From contig SXUI01000034.1 in assembly GCA_005790605.1 (NCBI GenBank), positions 1 through 38,333 on the forward strand: DNA of 38,333 nt. The letters run 5' to 3'. The translations under genes and the position numbers were made by a program. Positions 9,066 through 16,636 of this stretch are shown here, piece by piece. The DNA is from Planctomycetia bacterium. GTDB lineage: Bacteria; Planctomycetota; Phycisphaerae; Phycisphaerales; SM1A02. Positions within the stretch are counted from its first letter, which is position 1. Each line of letters opens with the position of its first letter. A model generated the notes under the pieces. It had not been told where the DNA came from. It worked only from the letters and a program-made list of their open reading frames with translations, and searched no databases.

Positions 9066-12000
9066 TCAACCTCCGCCGAAGCCCATGAGCATGCTCGTCA
9101 TCGAAGACTGTTGCGCCTGCAGCTTTGCGAGGGTTGACTCCATCGTCGCGAATTGTGTCTGCAAGCGCAGCCTGCGCGCGTCGATGCGGGAATCGAAAAG
9201 TGTGATTCGACCATTCAACCCCTTGAGCTGGTCGTCGAGGCTCTTGTCGGCGATCTTGAACACGCCATCGATCGGATCCACAAGTTTGTTCAGCGTTGTC
9301 GCGATGAGATCCGAGAAGCCGAGACTTGTGTAGGTTGTCGAGTCGTTCGCGACGGTGATGCCAGGGCTGACCGTTTGTGATGTCGAAGACTGCGCTTGGT
9401 AGGCGGTGAAGAGGTCCTCCACTGCTTGCGCGTCTGTGTCGTATGCGGCGCGGAACTTCTCCTCATCGAACACGATTTGCCCGTCTTTTCCAAAGCGAAT
9501 GCCGACCTGTGTGAGGTACTGATATCGACCTTCTACATTCTTGGCTTTGCTTTGCACCAGGCCGACGATCTGCTGTTTCGCTCGCGCGACAGTGGGATCT
9601 CCCAACAATGGGCCCTTCGTCTTTGCCTCATCGTCGTACTTGTCGTAGGTATTGATTCGGCCAAGCGCGTCATTGAGTGCCGTGACGATGCTCTTCACGC
9701 TTGTGAGAATGCCATCAAAGTCACGGCTCACCGTCGCGGTGGTCTCCCCGACTTTCTTGGCAGTCACATTCATGCCAGAAACAACATCTCTGAATTCGTT
9801 GGTCGCGCTCGTGAAGACGAAGGAAGTTTCAGAACCACTCTCGCCGAGCACGAGCACCGCGTCGCGCGCCTCGGTCATCGTTGACAGACCAAAGTCCACG
9901 AGCCCCGAATCGGCCATCAAGCGGCCGTTTCGCCCGGTGACACTTGAAGTGATGGCCAGGCGGTAGGGCTGCGCGCCACTCCCTGCGTTCACGATCGTGG
10001 CAGAGACTGGGAGTTTCGCTTCCGTGATCTTTCGCACGATGTCTGCGAGCGTGTCAGATGTTTCGAGATCGACACTTCGCTGATAGGAGCCATCGATGTC
10101 ATCCCCCGCTGCTGTCGCAGACTTCGAGATGCCAAGCGCAGTCGCCACGCCACCCGAAGAGTCTTCGACCTTCATCGCGCGAGTCGCGACTCCCGTGTTC
10201 GTATCGACGAGCAGAAGTCCGTCACCGTTGGCGTTGATGCGCGCTTCGATAAAGAGACCACGCGAGTTGATCTCGCTCATCACATCGTAGAGCGTGACTG
10301 CATCGCTATCGATATCCACGTTCGCCGTGGCACCTGTACTGTCGGTCAACTTCATGCGACCCGTGCCGACACCGCGACCGTAGTTGAGCGTTGTGAGCAG
10401 TGATCCCTCACTCACATACTGTGATTGAAGATCGGTACCACGCAGGCTGTCAGCGGAGCCGCTTCGCGCGATTCCCAAAGCAGTCGCCATCGTGCCCGAG
10501 AGCGAGAGCGCACCAGAGCCACCTGAAGTGTCGTTGGCAATAAGTGACTTTCCGCTGTCGCTTATCGCGAGCGCGACATCGACGCCACTCAACGCAGCTT
10601 GCGCGTTGACGGCGCCAATGATCTCGCTCAGTGTGCCGTACGCGGCGAGTCCGGTCATCGAGAACGATGCACCGGAGCGATCTTGAATCGTGATGGCATC
10701 CGCGCTACTCAGCCCGCTTCCACCGTTCATCGTCGCGGCGCGAACTGTCTGAACCCCGCTCGCGATGCGCGAGCCCGTCACGCTTCCCGTGCCGGTGAGA
10801 CCATGAATTCCAAGATTGCGAGCGGTGCGTTCTGAAATCGCTGCGCCCTGGCTTGAGCCGTCGACGGTGCCAGCGAGCACGGTGATCGTGTTCGCGCCAG
10901 CACTGAGTTGCAGTCCTGTTCCCGCACCGTTGATGGTCGCAGTGACGGCGCCGCTTGTTTGAGCGCTAATGCGATCAATCAAGTCACCAATCGTTGTCGC
11001 GCGAGGTACCGCAACTTTGTTTCGCACAACGCTGCCATTGATGACGGCTGCGCCGCTCGTGCTGACTCCCGTAAAGATGCCGAGGTCTTGCGCCGTCGCG
11101 TCCGCATGTGGTCCCGCACCTCGAACTTGCAGTGTGCCACTTCCCGCCATGGTGTCAGTGACGACGAATCCCTTGCCATCCGCGCGAAGGCTCATGACGA
11201 CCTTGCCGGCACCGAGCGTCTCCTCAAGTTCGCCGTTCACGCGCGCCAGAAGCTCCCCCACTGTCTTGACTTTCGCGTCAGTGACTTCACCATCGACGAG
11301 CACATCACCGAGGTTGACTCCGACACTCACGCCAGTTGAAGTGATGACGGTGAAGTCGTCCGCATCGGTTGTGTTGATCCGAATGCCGGCGCCATCGCGA
11401 AGATCTGAGAGGAGAGTTGACGAGGTGATCGGCGCGTCCTCGCGCCCAAGTGAGATGCTGTAGACAGTGCCTGCGACATCGAGCCGAAAATCTGCGACGC
11501 CATCGCGTGTCAATACTCCGGCGCCGTCATTGAGACTCGCGAGTGAAGAGTTGCGACCGAGCCCGTTCAATTGGGAACTCGTCACCGTATTCGCGTAGAT
11601 GTTTGCTTCGATGCCAAGGTCTTGCGCGAGTGTCCCCGTCACATCATCGACGATGAACGAAGCACCACCGCCAGAAACGTCACGCAGAACGAGGCGTTCG
11701 TTCTCAATCGCGGCAGTGACATTCACCGTTTCGTCAGCGTTGATCGCTTCAACAACTTCTTGCAGGCTCGTTGCCGCACTGAGGTCGATCAAGCTTGTCT
11801 TGAAGAGGCGATCCGTAATGCGAACCTTGCCTCCATGCACACCGTCGCCGCCATTGAGCGTCGTGAGCGCAGTGTCATTTTGCACGCCGCCGTGTCCGAG
11901 TTCGAAGGAGATTCCATCGAGGCCAGCCGGAACGGTGTTCGTGCCCGCGAATCCGCGCGACAACAACTGGCTGTTGGTGACCATGCGTGCGATGCGCATT

Positions 12001-12293
12001 TGGTACGCGCCGGGTGGCGTGGAACTTCCAGTGGACACCGACATCAGCGTGTCGTCGCCAAGCGCCGCACGCATCGTGTCAAAGACTTTTCCGGTTCGCA
12101 GTTTTCCTGCGGCGCTCTTGGCTGCCAGGATGCGCGCATTCACATCGAGAAGCGCAGTCCTTGCCGCAGTCACTACGCCAATTCTGCGTTGAATCGGCGC
12201 TTTCCCGCGCGACTCAAGCGAGAGCAGTTGCTCGATCAACGCGGCACTATTGATGCCGCTAATGAGTCCAGTACCGACAGAAAGCCCGGCCAT
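9066..12293 (-). CDS. fliD: Flagellar hook-associated protein 2 (filament cap), expanded form
   Basis: The open frame reaches 12365, but the ATG at 12293 is preferred because MAGLSVGTGLISGINSAALI is the usual FliD N-terminus and AGGGG lies about ten bases upstream. This gives 1075 residues, about twice the usual 450-700. FliD forms the cap at the filament tip and guides flagellin assembly. The FliD_N domain (IEQLLSLESRGKAPIQRRIG) is followed by about six flagellin hook-IN-like modules of the form L-x-x-V/I-x-x-I-N ... L-x-x-x-D/S-x-x-G-G, for example LQEVVEAINADETVNVTAAI and LYDVMSEINSRGLFIEARIN. The FliD_C domain ends in a coiled coil (LQTQFATMESTLAKLQAQQS). The expansion is all in the surface-exposed middle. 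Confidence 0.93.
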   Translation of the reverse strand: MAGLSVGTGLISGINSAALIEQLLSLESRGKAPIQRRIGVVTAARTALLDVNARILAAKSAAGKLRTGKVFDTMRAALGDDTLMSVSTGSSTPPGAYQMRIARMVTNSQLLSRGFAGTNTVPAGLDGISFELGHGGVQNDTALTTLNGGDGVHGGKVRITDRLFKTSLIDLSAATSLQEVVEAINADETVNVTAAIENERLVLRDVSGGGASFIVDDVTGTLAQDLGIEANIYANTVTSSQLNGLGRNSSLASLNDGAGVLTRDGVADFRLDVAGTVYSISLGREDAPITSSTLLSDLRDGAGIRINTTDADDFTVITSTGVSVGVNLGDVLVDGEVTDAKVKTVGELLARVNGELEETLGAGKVVMSLRADGKGFVVTDTMAGSGTLQVRGAGPHADATAQDLGIFTGVSTSGAAVINGSVVRNKVAVPRATTIGDLIDRISAQTSGAVTATINGAGTGLQLSAGANTITVLAGTVDGSSQGAAISERTARNLGIHGLTGTGSVTGSRIASGVQTVRAATMNGGSGLSSADAITIQDRSGASFSMTGLAAYGTLSEIIGAVNAQAALSGVDVALAISDSGKSLIANDTSGGSGALSLSGTMATALGIARSGSADSLRGTDLQSQYVSEGSLLTTLNYGRGVGTGRMKLTDSTGATANVDIDSDAVTLYDVMSEINSRGLFIEARINANGDGLLLVDTNTGVATRAMKVEDSSGGVATALGISKSATAAGDDIDGSYQRSVDLETSDTLADIVRKITEAKLPVSATIVNAGSGAQPYRLAITSSVTGRNGRLMADSGLVDFGLSTMTEARDAVLVLGESGSETSFVFTSATNEFRDVVSGMNVTAKKVGETTATVSRDFDGILTSVKSIVTALNDALGRINTYDKYDDEAKTKGPLLGDPTVARAKQQIVGLVQSKAKNVEGRYQYLTQVGIRFGKDGQIVFDEEKFRAAYDTDAQAVEDLFTAYQAQSSTSQTVSPGITVANDSTTYTSLGFSDLIATTLNKLVDPIDGVFKIADKSLDDQLKGLNGRITLFDSRIDARRLRLQTQFATMESTLAKLQAQQSSMTSMLMGFGGG

Positions 12294-12319
12294 ATGGGTG
12301 GTACCCCTGAGTTGACTCC

Positions 12320-12360
12320 CTCGGAAACTCTCCGAGTGATTTCCGGCAGCGCCGCCGGAA
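12320..12360. other. Two adjacent hairpins in the fliD leader
   Basis: Two inverted repeats stand side by side just upstream of the fliD start. The first is CTCGGA-aactc-TCCGAG at 12320-12336; the second is TTCCGGC-agcgcc-GCCGGAA at 12341-12360. Neither is followed by a T-tract in the fliD direction, so a classic terminator is unlikely. They may be a leader attenuator, an RNA stability element or a copy of a dispersed palindromic repeat. Confidence 0.4.
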
Positions 12361-12399
12361 CCCATGGTTGAAGCAAGGCGAATGCCAACGCGACATCCG

Positions 12400-12636
12400 T
12401 CATGCCGCTTCGTTCATCGACCATCCCGCCGCTTTTCCGGTGCCAGACTTCCAGATAGGGGTGAGTTCCGACCGTCTGCGCAGTTCCAATACATCGCTCG
12501 CCCAACTCATGAGTACTCGACTGAAGAGTTGATGCGCCCGGTCCACGGCTGCTTCGGCGCTGCGCGTGTCGATCTGCAATGAAACGGTCTCGCTCTTGGG
12601 CTTGAACTCTGAATACTTGGAGGGTTTCGTGTTCAT
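12400..12636 (-). CDS. Small protein of unknown function upstream of fliD
   Basis: A 78-residue frame with a good start: AAGGA lies seven bases before the ATG. The protein (MNTKPSKYSEFKPKSETVSL...) is hydrophilic at the N-terminus with a probable amphipathic helix in the middle (AEAAVDRAHQLFSRVLMSWA), no signal peptide and no membrane segment. I do not recognise it; it does not look like FlaG or FlgN. It lies upstream of fliD on the same strand, about 106 bp away, so it could be a flagellar accessory or regulator. Its TGA stop overlaps an ATG (ATGA) that opens a further 55-codon frame running into fliD; I do not count that as a gene. Confidence 0.5.
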   Translation of the reverse strand: MNTKPSKYSEFKPKSETVSLQIDTRSAEAAVDRAHQLFSRVLMSWASDVLELRRRSELTPIWKSGTGKAAGWSMNEAA

Positions 12637-12836
12637 GCGACCATCCTTGGAAGACGCGAAAAGTCATTCGACATCCGCGCGCCGTCAAAAGAATCGGCTC
12701 GATTCAGATGCGATTGAAGCCAATCCACCACGATTTGACTTACCGAAGCGATGACAACGACCGGACCGCGAGTGTCGAAATCACTCAAACGGAAAAACCA
12801 CGAATTCCAGTGATACTGTTGCGATCTTGCGCGAAA

Positions 12837-14039
12837 TCACGACTCTAACTGCGAGACTCCGAGTCGCGCGAGCAACCCGTCGAACTGATCGAGCGTGAAG
12901 AAGTCAACAATGAGTCTTCCTGACCCCTTCTTGCGTCCTAGTTGGAGCTGAACCTTCGTGCCGAGTTTCGACGAAAGTTGGCGCTCCAGATCGCTTACGT
13001 GGGCGATTTTCGGCGCGGCGGACCGCGGATTGCTGCTGTTCGGAGCTTCAAGCGCTGCCTTCACGCGCCTTTCAAGTTCTCGGACGCTCCACCCTGCTGA
13101 GACCGAAGATTTGGCTAGCGCGACGCGTGCGTCGATGTTGATCACGGACAAGAGCGCCTTCGCGTGCCCCTGTGAGAGCGCGCCGGAACGCACCATTGAT
13201 GCGACGCCAGCGTCGAGCTCAGTGAGCCGCAGTAGGTTCGTCACGGAGGCCCTGTCGAGACCAACTCGATCAGCGACAGAAGCGTGGGTAAGAGCGAACT
13301 CCTCCGCCAACTTCCGTAAGGCAAATGCGCGTTCCATCGCGTGCAGGTCTTCACGATGGACATTCTCGATGAGCGCAAGCTCTGCAGACGATTGGTCAGA
13401 AAGTTCACGGACGAGCGCCGGGATTTCCGCAAGCCCGAGGAGCTTCGAGGCTCTCCAGCGACGCTCGCCCGCGACGAGTTCGAAGGTCCCGTTCTTGGAT
13501 GGACGGACCACAATTGGCTGCATCAAGCCGGCTGAACGAATCGACTCCGCGAGTGATTTCAATCCACCTTCATCAAATGAGGTGCGTGGCTGCCGTTGGT
13601 TTGGATGGATGAGCTCCACTCGCAAGAGGCGCAATTCGCCTTCCGATGGACTGGTGCTCGGCACCGCAGGGGCGGGCTGCCGGGGATTGCGTGCGGAGAT
13701 GTGCGCTGCTGGCTTGTATTCCACGACTGCCGCGGGGGCGTCTGTTCCACGGGGAACCCCCAGCGTGAGGTCGATCCCATTCAGGCTCGGCGAAGCTACC
13801 GACGTCGCGACTGGTTGGTTTGGTGTTTTCGATTGGTCTGAAATGGCCGTCGGCGGTGGAACCGTGACGGGTACTGGAGCACCGAGTAGGGCACCCAAGC
13901 CGCGACCGAGTTTTCGAAGAGGCGATTTTCCCGCTGAATTCGAGGTTGAATCATTCATTTCGTGCAATGCCATCCGTAGCAGGTTGCGAGTTTGGCGACT
14001 TGTTCCCCGTGGAACATTCGTATGACAGGGTAGTGTCAT
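12837..14039 (-). CDS. parB: ParB/Spo0J-family chromosome partition protein
   Basis: ParB binds parS, spreads on DNA as a CTP-dependent clamp and works with ParA to segregate origins. Visible parts: the conserved ParA-contact segment RKLGRGLGALLG near residue 42; a proline-rich linker; the nuclease-like core with LIHPNQRQPRTSF, SIRSAGLMQPIVVRP and the CTP-binding VAGERRWRASKLLG; ALIENVHREDLHAMERA; the helix-turn-helix VADRVGLDRASVTNLLRLTE; and a C-terminal dimerisation domain. The ATG at 14039 has AGGA four bases upstream, but the ATGs at 13973 and 13958 would give a more usual N-terminus. No parA adjoins it here, which is unusual: the neighbours are a divergent TMTC-like gene and the fliD cluster. 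Confidence 0.95.
   Translation of the reverse strand: MTLPCHTNVPRGTSRQTRNLLRMALHEMNDSTSNSAGKSPLRKLGRGLGALLGAPVPVTVPPPTAISDQSKTPNQPVATSVASPSLNGIDLTLGVPRGTDAPAAVVEYKPAAHISARNPRQPAPAVPSTSPSEGELRLLRVELIHPNQRQPRTSFDEGGLKSLAESIRSAGLMQPIVVRPSKNGTFELVAGERRWRASKLLGLAEIPALVRELSDQSSAELALIENVHREDLHAMERAFALRKLAEEFALTHASVADRVGLDRASVTNLLRLTELDAGVASMVRSGALSQGHAKALLSVINIDARVALAKSSVSAGWSVRELERRVKAALEAPNSSNPRSAAPKIAHVSDLERQLSSKLGTKVQLQLGRKKGSGRLIVDFFTLDQFDGLLARLGVSQLES
13743..13758. promoter_or_regulatory. parS-like site inside parB (second)
   Basis: TGTTCCACGGGGAACC differs at two positions from the palindrome TGTTCCACGTGGAACA, a known variant of the ParB-binding consensus TGTTTCACGTGAAACA. It shares the 15-mer TGTTCCACGGGGAAC with the site at 14001-14016, in opposite orientation. 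It encodes VPRGT in the linker of ParB, as the other site also does. Binding is inferred. Confidence 0.45.
14001..14016. promoter_or_regulatory. parS-like site at the 5' end of parB (first)
   Basis: TGTTCCCCGTGGAACA (on the minus strand TGTTCCACGGGGAACA) has one mismatch from the palindrome TGTTCCACGTGGAACA. It lies inside the first codons of parB if the 14039 start is used, or in its leader if a later ATG is used. parS sites within or beside parB are common in bacteria. The centre lies 258 bp from that of the other site. Confidence 0.6.
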
Positions 14040-14057
14040 AGATTCCTGCGAAGGGAT

Positions 14058-14072
14058 GCGCTTGTCAAGCGC
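14058..14072. promoter_or_regulatory. Perfect 7-1-7 palindrome between parB and the divergent membrane-protein gene
   Basis: GCGCTTG-t-CAAGCGC is a perfect dyad in the 137-bp divergent intergenic region, 19 bp upstream of the parB ATG at 14039. It suits an operator for a dimeric regulator acting on one or both genes. The regulator is unknown. Confidence 0.35.
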
Positions 14073-14176
14073 GCGCGATCGAAATCATCCCAGTGGAGCG
14101 CCGTGTTCAGTTATCGGACGGACGACTTCCGAGAGCAGTCACGATCGAGTTGATTCCCTGATGATGCGCCACTCGC

Positions 14177-16330
14177 GTGGAACACCTTCCCTCCATCAAA
14201 TCCGATGTGCTCAGAGCGCTCTGGCGCGAACGGAGATTCGTGACATGGATCGCGCTCCTCGCGTTCGCTGCGTTTCTGCCGAGCGTTTGGATGTGCGGCT
14301 GGATTTGGGATGACGATTCGTATGTCACGCTCAATCGTGTCGTGCAGAGTTCAGACGGCCTCTGGCGTGCGTGGATACCAGGAGAGACGCCGCAGTACTA
14401 CCCATTGGTGTTCGTGAGTTTTTGGATTGAGCACGCGATCGTTGGCCTGCACCCCGCGCTCTTTCACTTTGACAATGTTTGTTTGCACGCGGCGGCGTGT
14501 GTGTGTTTCTACTTCGCGTTGATTCGTCTTCGCGTGCCCCACGCATTTTGGATTGCAGCGATTGTTGCTGTGCATCCCATGCAAGCTGAGAGTGTCGTCT
14601 GGGTGACGGAGCGAAAAAATGTGCTCTCGTTTCTATTCGCGATGGCGAGCGTGCTTGCTTGGTTGCGCGCGGAAGACACAACCTCGCGTCAGCAGGTTGC
14701 GCGATGGAGCGCGATCGCGCTGCTCTGTTTTGTTTGCGCGATGTTGTCGAAGACGACGGCGGTGTTCATTCCGCCCGTGTTGATTCTCATTCGGTTGTGG
14801 GAGCGCCGAGCGATCAACTTCATGCTCTGCGTGCGCGTCGCACCTTTCTTTGTCCTCGGCCTCATCGGTGGCTTACACACGGCGTACCTCGAGAAGACGC
14901 ATGTCGGCGCAGTGGGGGACGAGTTCTCGTTGACGATCTTGCAGCGCGTGAGTCTTGTCGCGCAGAATTTTTTCTTCTATCCATTGCACGCGCTCATGCC
15001 ATTTGAACAGGTGTTCATCATGCGGCGTTGGCAACTTGGGCAGTGGGTGTTCGGCGTGGATGAACCTGGCGCAGCAGCACTCGTCGCGTCGATCGTCGTT
15101 GTGTGTATCGCCGCGCTCCGGTGGCGGCGGAATCGCGCGACCCTGTTGATCTTGCTCTGGTACTCCGCCGCGATTTTCCCCGCGCTTGGATTCTTTGACA
15201 TTTATCCGTTTCGATACTCCTTCGTTGCGGATCACTTTGCATACGCCGCGCTTCCCGCGATTTCGTGCGCGGTGGTCGTGTTTTTCGGAAGGGAGATCAC
15301 GAATGTGCGTGTTCGCACTGTTGTTGGCGTCGTCTCAATCGTTGCGCTGCTGACGCTGTCATGGCGAACACTTCCGCGCTTCGAAGATGAGAAGACGCTG
15401 TGGACCACGACTCGGGCGCAGAATCGAGGTGCATGGATCGCTGGGGATAATCTCTCAGCGATCGCATTGAGAGAAGCTGAGGCCGTACTGCAACTTCCGC
15501 CCGCGAACTCGGTGTCCGAACAGCAGCGGCGTGATGACTTCGTTCGTGCGCGTGCTGATGACGCATACATCCTCGCGTCTCATGATTCTTGGTTGGACTT
15601 TGACCCCGTAGTCTCCTACACAAATCGATCGGAGGCGGCTCGTCTTCGCGGCGATTACGCTCAGGCACTAGGGGACTTGGACCTGTCCGTCTATCGGGGA
15701 GTCGACGCTCACGGAAGTTTCGTGGCAAGCGGCGAGATGAGCGCGGAAGGCCATTGGATGCGTGGTCGACTTCTCGAACTACTCGCGCGCGACGCGGAGG
15801 CCGCGAGCGAGTATCGCATTGCGTCTCACGACGCGGATGTGCGCATTCGTGAGCGGGCGCTTCGAAGCCTTCTTGCATTGACGGTGCGCACCGAGCGAAC
15901 ACTCGATGCGGCTCGCGTCGCGCGCGAACTCGTCGAAGTCGCGCCAAACGACAGGGGCGCTTGGCTCAATCTTGGTGCTTCACTGATCGCCAACGGAGAA
16001 CACAGAGAGGGTCGTCGCGTACTCCTTGTGCAGCTCTTGAGCCGTGAGTTGTCCGAACAGTTGTGGGTTTCAGCTGCGGTGAGATATGTACGAAGCGTGG
16101 CCGATGATGATGCATCGGATGCTGATGAGATTGCTGCGGCGCATCGCTTCGCGGACACCATGGTGGAGCGCAGTGGCGGGAGCGAGATTGCGAAACTACT
16201 GCTCGCGCGTATGCGACTTCGAGCGGGAGATCGGGATGGTGCCCGGGCGCTCGCGATGGAAGTTGAGCAGAAGGCCGGGTCAGATGTCGTGCGCAATGAA
16301 GCGGCAGCGATTCGCGCGCTCACGGATTGA
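14177..16330 (+). CDS. TMTC-like membrane protein (GT-C type) with TPR-like C-terminal half
   Basis: The protein has about 717 residues from a GTG start; the start is uncertain because no good ribosome site is seen. The first 400 residues have around ten membrane segments and the landmarks of the DUF1736/TMTC group: WIWDDDSYVTLNRVV in the first periplasmic loop with its acidic residues, TPQYYPLVFVSFWIEHAIVG, and HPMQAESVVWVTERKNVLSF. The rest is soluble, helical and repeat-like (REGRRVLLVQLLSRELSEQL), consistent with TPRs. Eukaryotic TMTCs are O-mannosyltransferases; the role of the bacterial relatives is not settled, though protein or lipid glycosylation at the membrane is likely. It stands alone between parB and the riboswitch. 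Confidence 0.82.
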   Translation: MEHLPSIKSDVLRALWRERRFVTWIALLAFAAFLPSVWMCGWIWDDDSYVTLNRVVQSSDGLWRAWIPGETPQYYPLVFVSFWIEHAIVGLHPALFHFDNVCLHAAACVCFYFALIRLRVPHAFWIAAIVAVHPMQAESVVWVTERKNVLSFLFAMASVLAWLRAEDTTSRQQVARWSAIALLCFVCAMLSKTTAVFIPPVLILIRLWERRAINFMLCVRVAPFFVLGLIGGLHTAYLEKTHVGAVGDEFSLTILQRVSLVAQNFFFYPLHALMPFEQVFIMRRWQLGQWVFGVDEPGAAALVASIVVVCIAALRWRRNRATLLILLWYSAAIFPALGFFDIYPFRYSFVADHFAYAALPAISCAVVVFFGREITNVRVRTVVGVVSIVALLTLSWRTLPRFEDEKTLWTTTRAQNRGAWIAGDNLSAIALREAEAVLQLPPANSVSEQQRRDDFVRARADDAYILASHDSWLDFDPVVSYTNRSEAARLRGDYAQALGDLDLSVYRGVDAHGSFVASGEMSAEGHWMRGRLLELLARDAEAASEYRIASHDADVRIRERALRSLLALTVRTERTLDAARVARELVEVAPNDRGAWLNLGASLIANGEHREGRRVLLVQLLSRELSEQLWVSAAVRYVRSVADDDASDADEIAAAHRFADTMVERSGGSEIAKLLLARMRLRAGDRDGARALAMEVEQKAGSDVVRNEAAAIRALTD

Positions 16331-16337
16331 CGCTATG

Positions 16338-16547
16338 CTTGCAGCGTCCCGTGTGTTGCGGGACATTTGACGCGTCAGGCGAAAGCGGTGTGAATCCGCT
16401 ACGAAGGCGTCACCGTGAACTGTGTGAGCGACGAGCTCCTGCAGAAGTCGGGTCGACCTGGCGCATCAATCTGTCCGACCCCTCCGCTCATGAGGTGCGC
16501 CGGCTTCTGCAGACCTGCCCGCTTGCGTGTTTCGCAAGCAATGCAAG
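16338..16547 (+). promoter_or_regulatory. Cobalamin (B12) riboswitch aptamer
   Basis: The leader contains the marks of a cobalamin aptamer in the right order. P1 can form between CTTGCA at 16338-16343 and TGCAAG at 16542-16547. A GTCCCG...CGGGAC hairpin (16346-16364) follows. Then comes AAAGCGGTGTGAATCCGC, the conserved GGTGnnAAtCC element (about 16382-16399), then CACCGTGAACTGTG, resembling the CCACTGT element. The B12 box is CTGCAGACCTGCC (about 16507-16519), matching CAGGAGACCTGCC at 11 of 13 positions. The length of about 210 nt is normal. It lies directly upstream of the small exported-protein gene. Boundaries are approximate because the fold was done by eye. Confidence 0.85.
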
Positions 16548-16601
16548 GCTCGCAGCGCCTCGACTTCATGGAAGTGCCGCACGGAGGGGAAGTGTTCGCT
16601 T

Positions 16602-16628
16602 TGACTGGCGCATTTCCAGTCAGAAGGG
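16602..16628 (+). promoter_or_regulatory. Putative riboswitch expression platform: hairpin abutting the ribosome binding site
   Basis: TGACTGG (16602-16608) pairs with CCAGTCA (16616-16622) over a CGCATTT loop. The Shine-Dalgarno AGAAGGG begins at the last base of the stem and lies nine bases from the ATG at 16637. Such a hairpin next to the RBS fits translational control, where ligand-bound aptamer stabilises it by a kissing loop. The kissing partner was not identified. Confidence 0.5.
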
Positions 16629-16636
16629 TTTGTTGC

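Noticed and set aside
9396-12371. Several plus-strand open frames opposite fliD
   Set aside because: They lie wholly within the well-supported fliD gene on the other strand, lack ribosome sites and give Arg/Ala/Ser-rich translations typical of antisense frames in GC-rich DNA.
12236-12403. 55-codon frame starting at the ATGA overlap with the small gene
   Set aside because: It overlaps the fliD start by 58 bp, crosses two hairpins and shows no recognisable protein features; kept as a finding only.
12958-14025. 355-codon plus-strand frame opposite parB
   Set aside because: It is the antisense of parB with Ser/Arg-rich composition and no recognisable domain.
14171-14187. Third parS-like half-site (CGCGTGGAACAC) near the TMTC-like start
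   Set aside because: Only one half matches; the left half does not fit the palindrome.
16415-16636. N-terminal extension of the riboswitch-controlled protein
   Set aside because: These 74 codons overlap the cobalamin aptamer and RBS, and the signal peptide begins at 16637, so this part is leader RNA.
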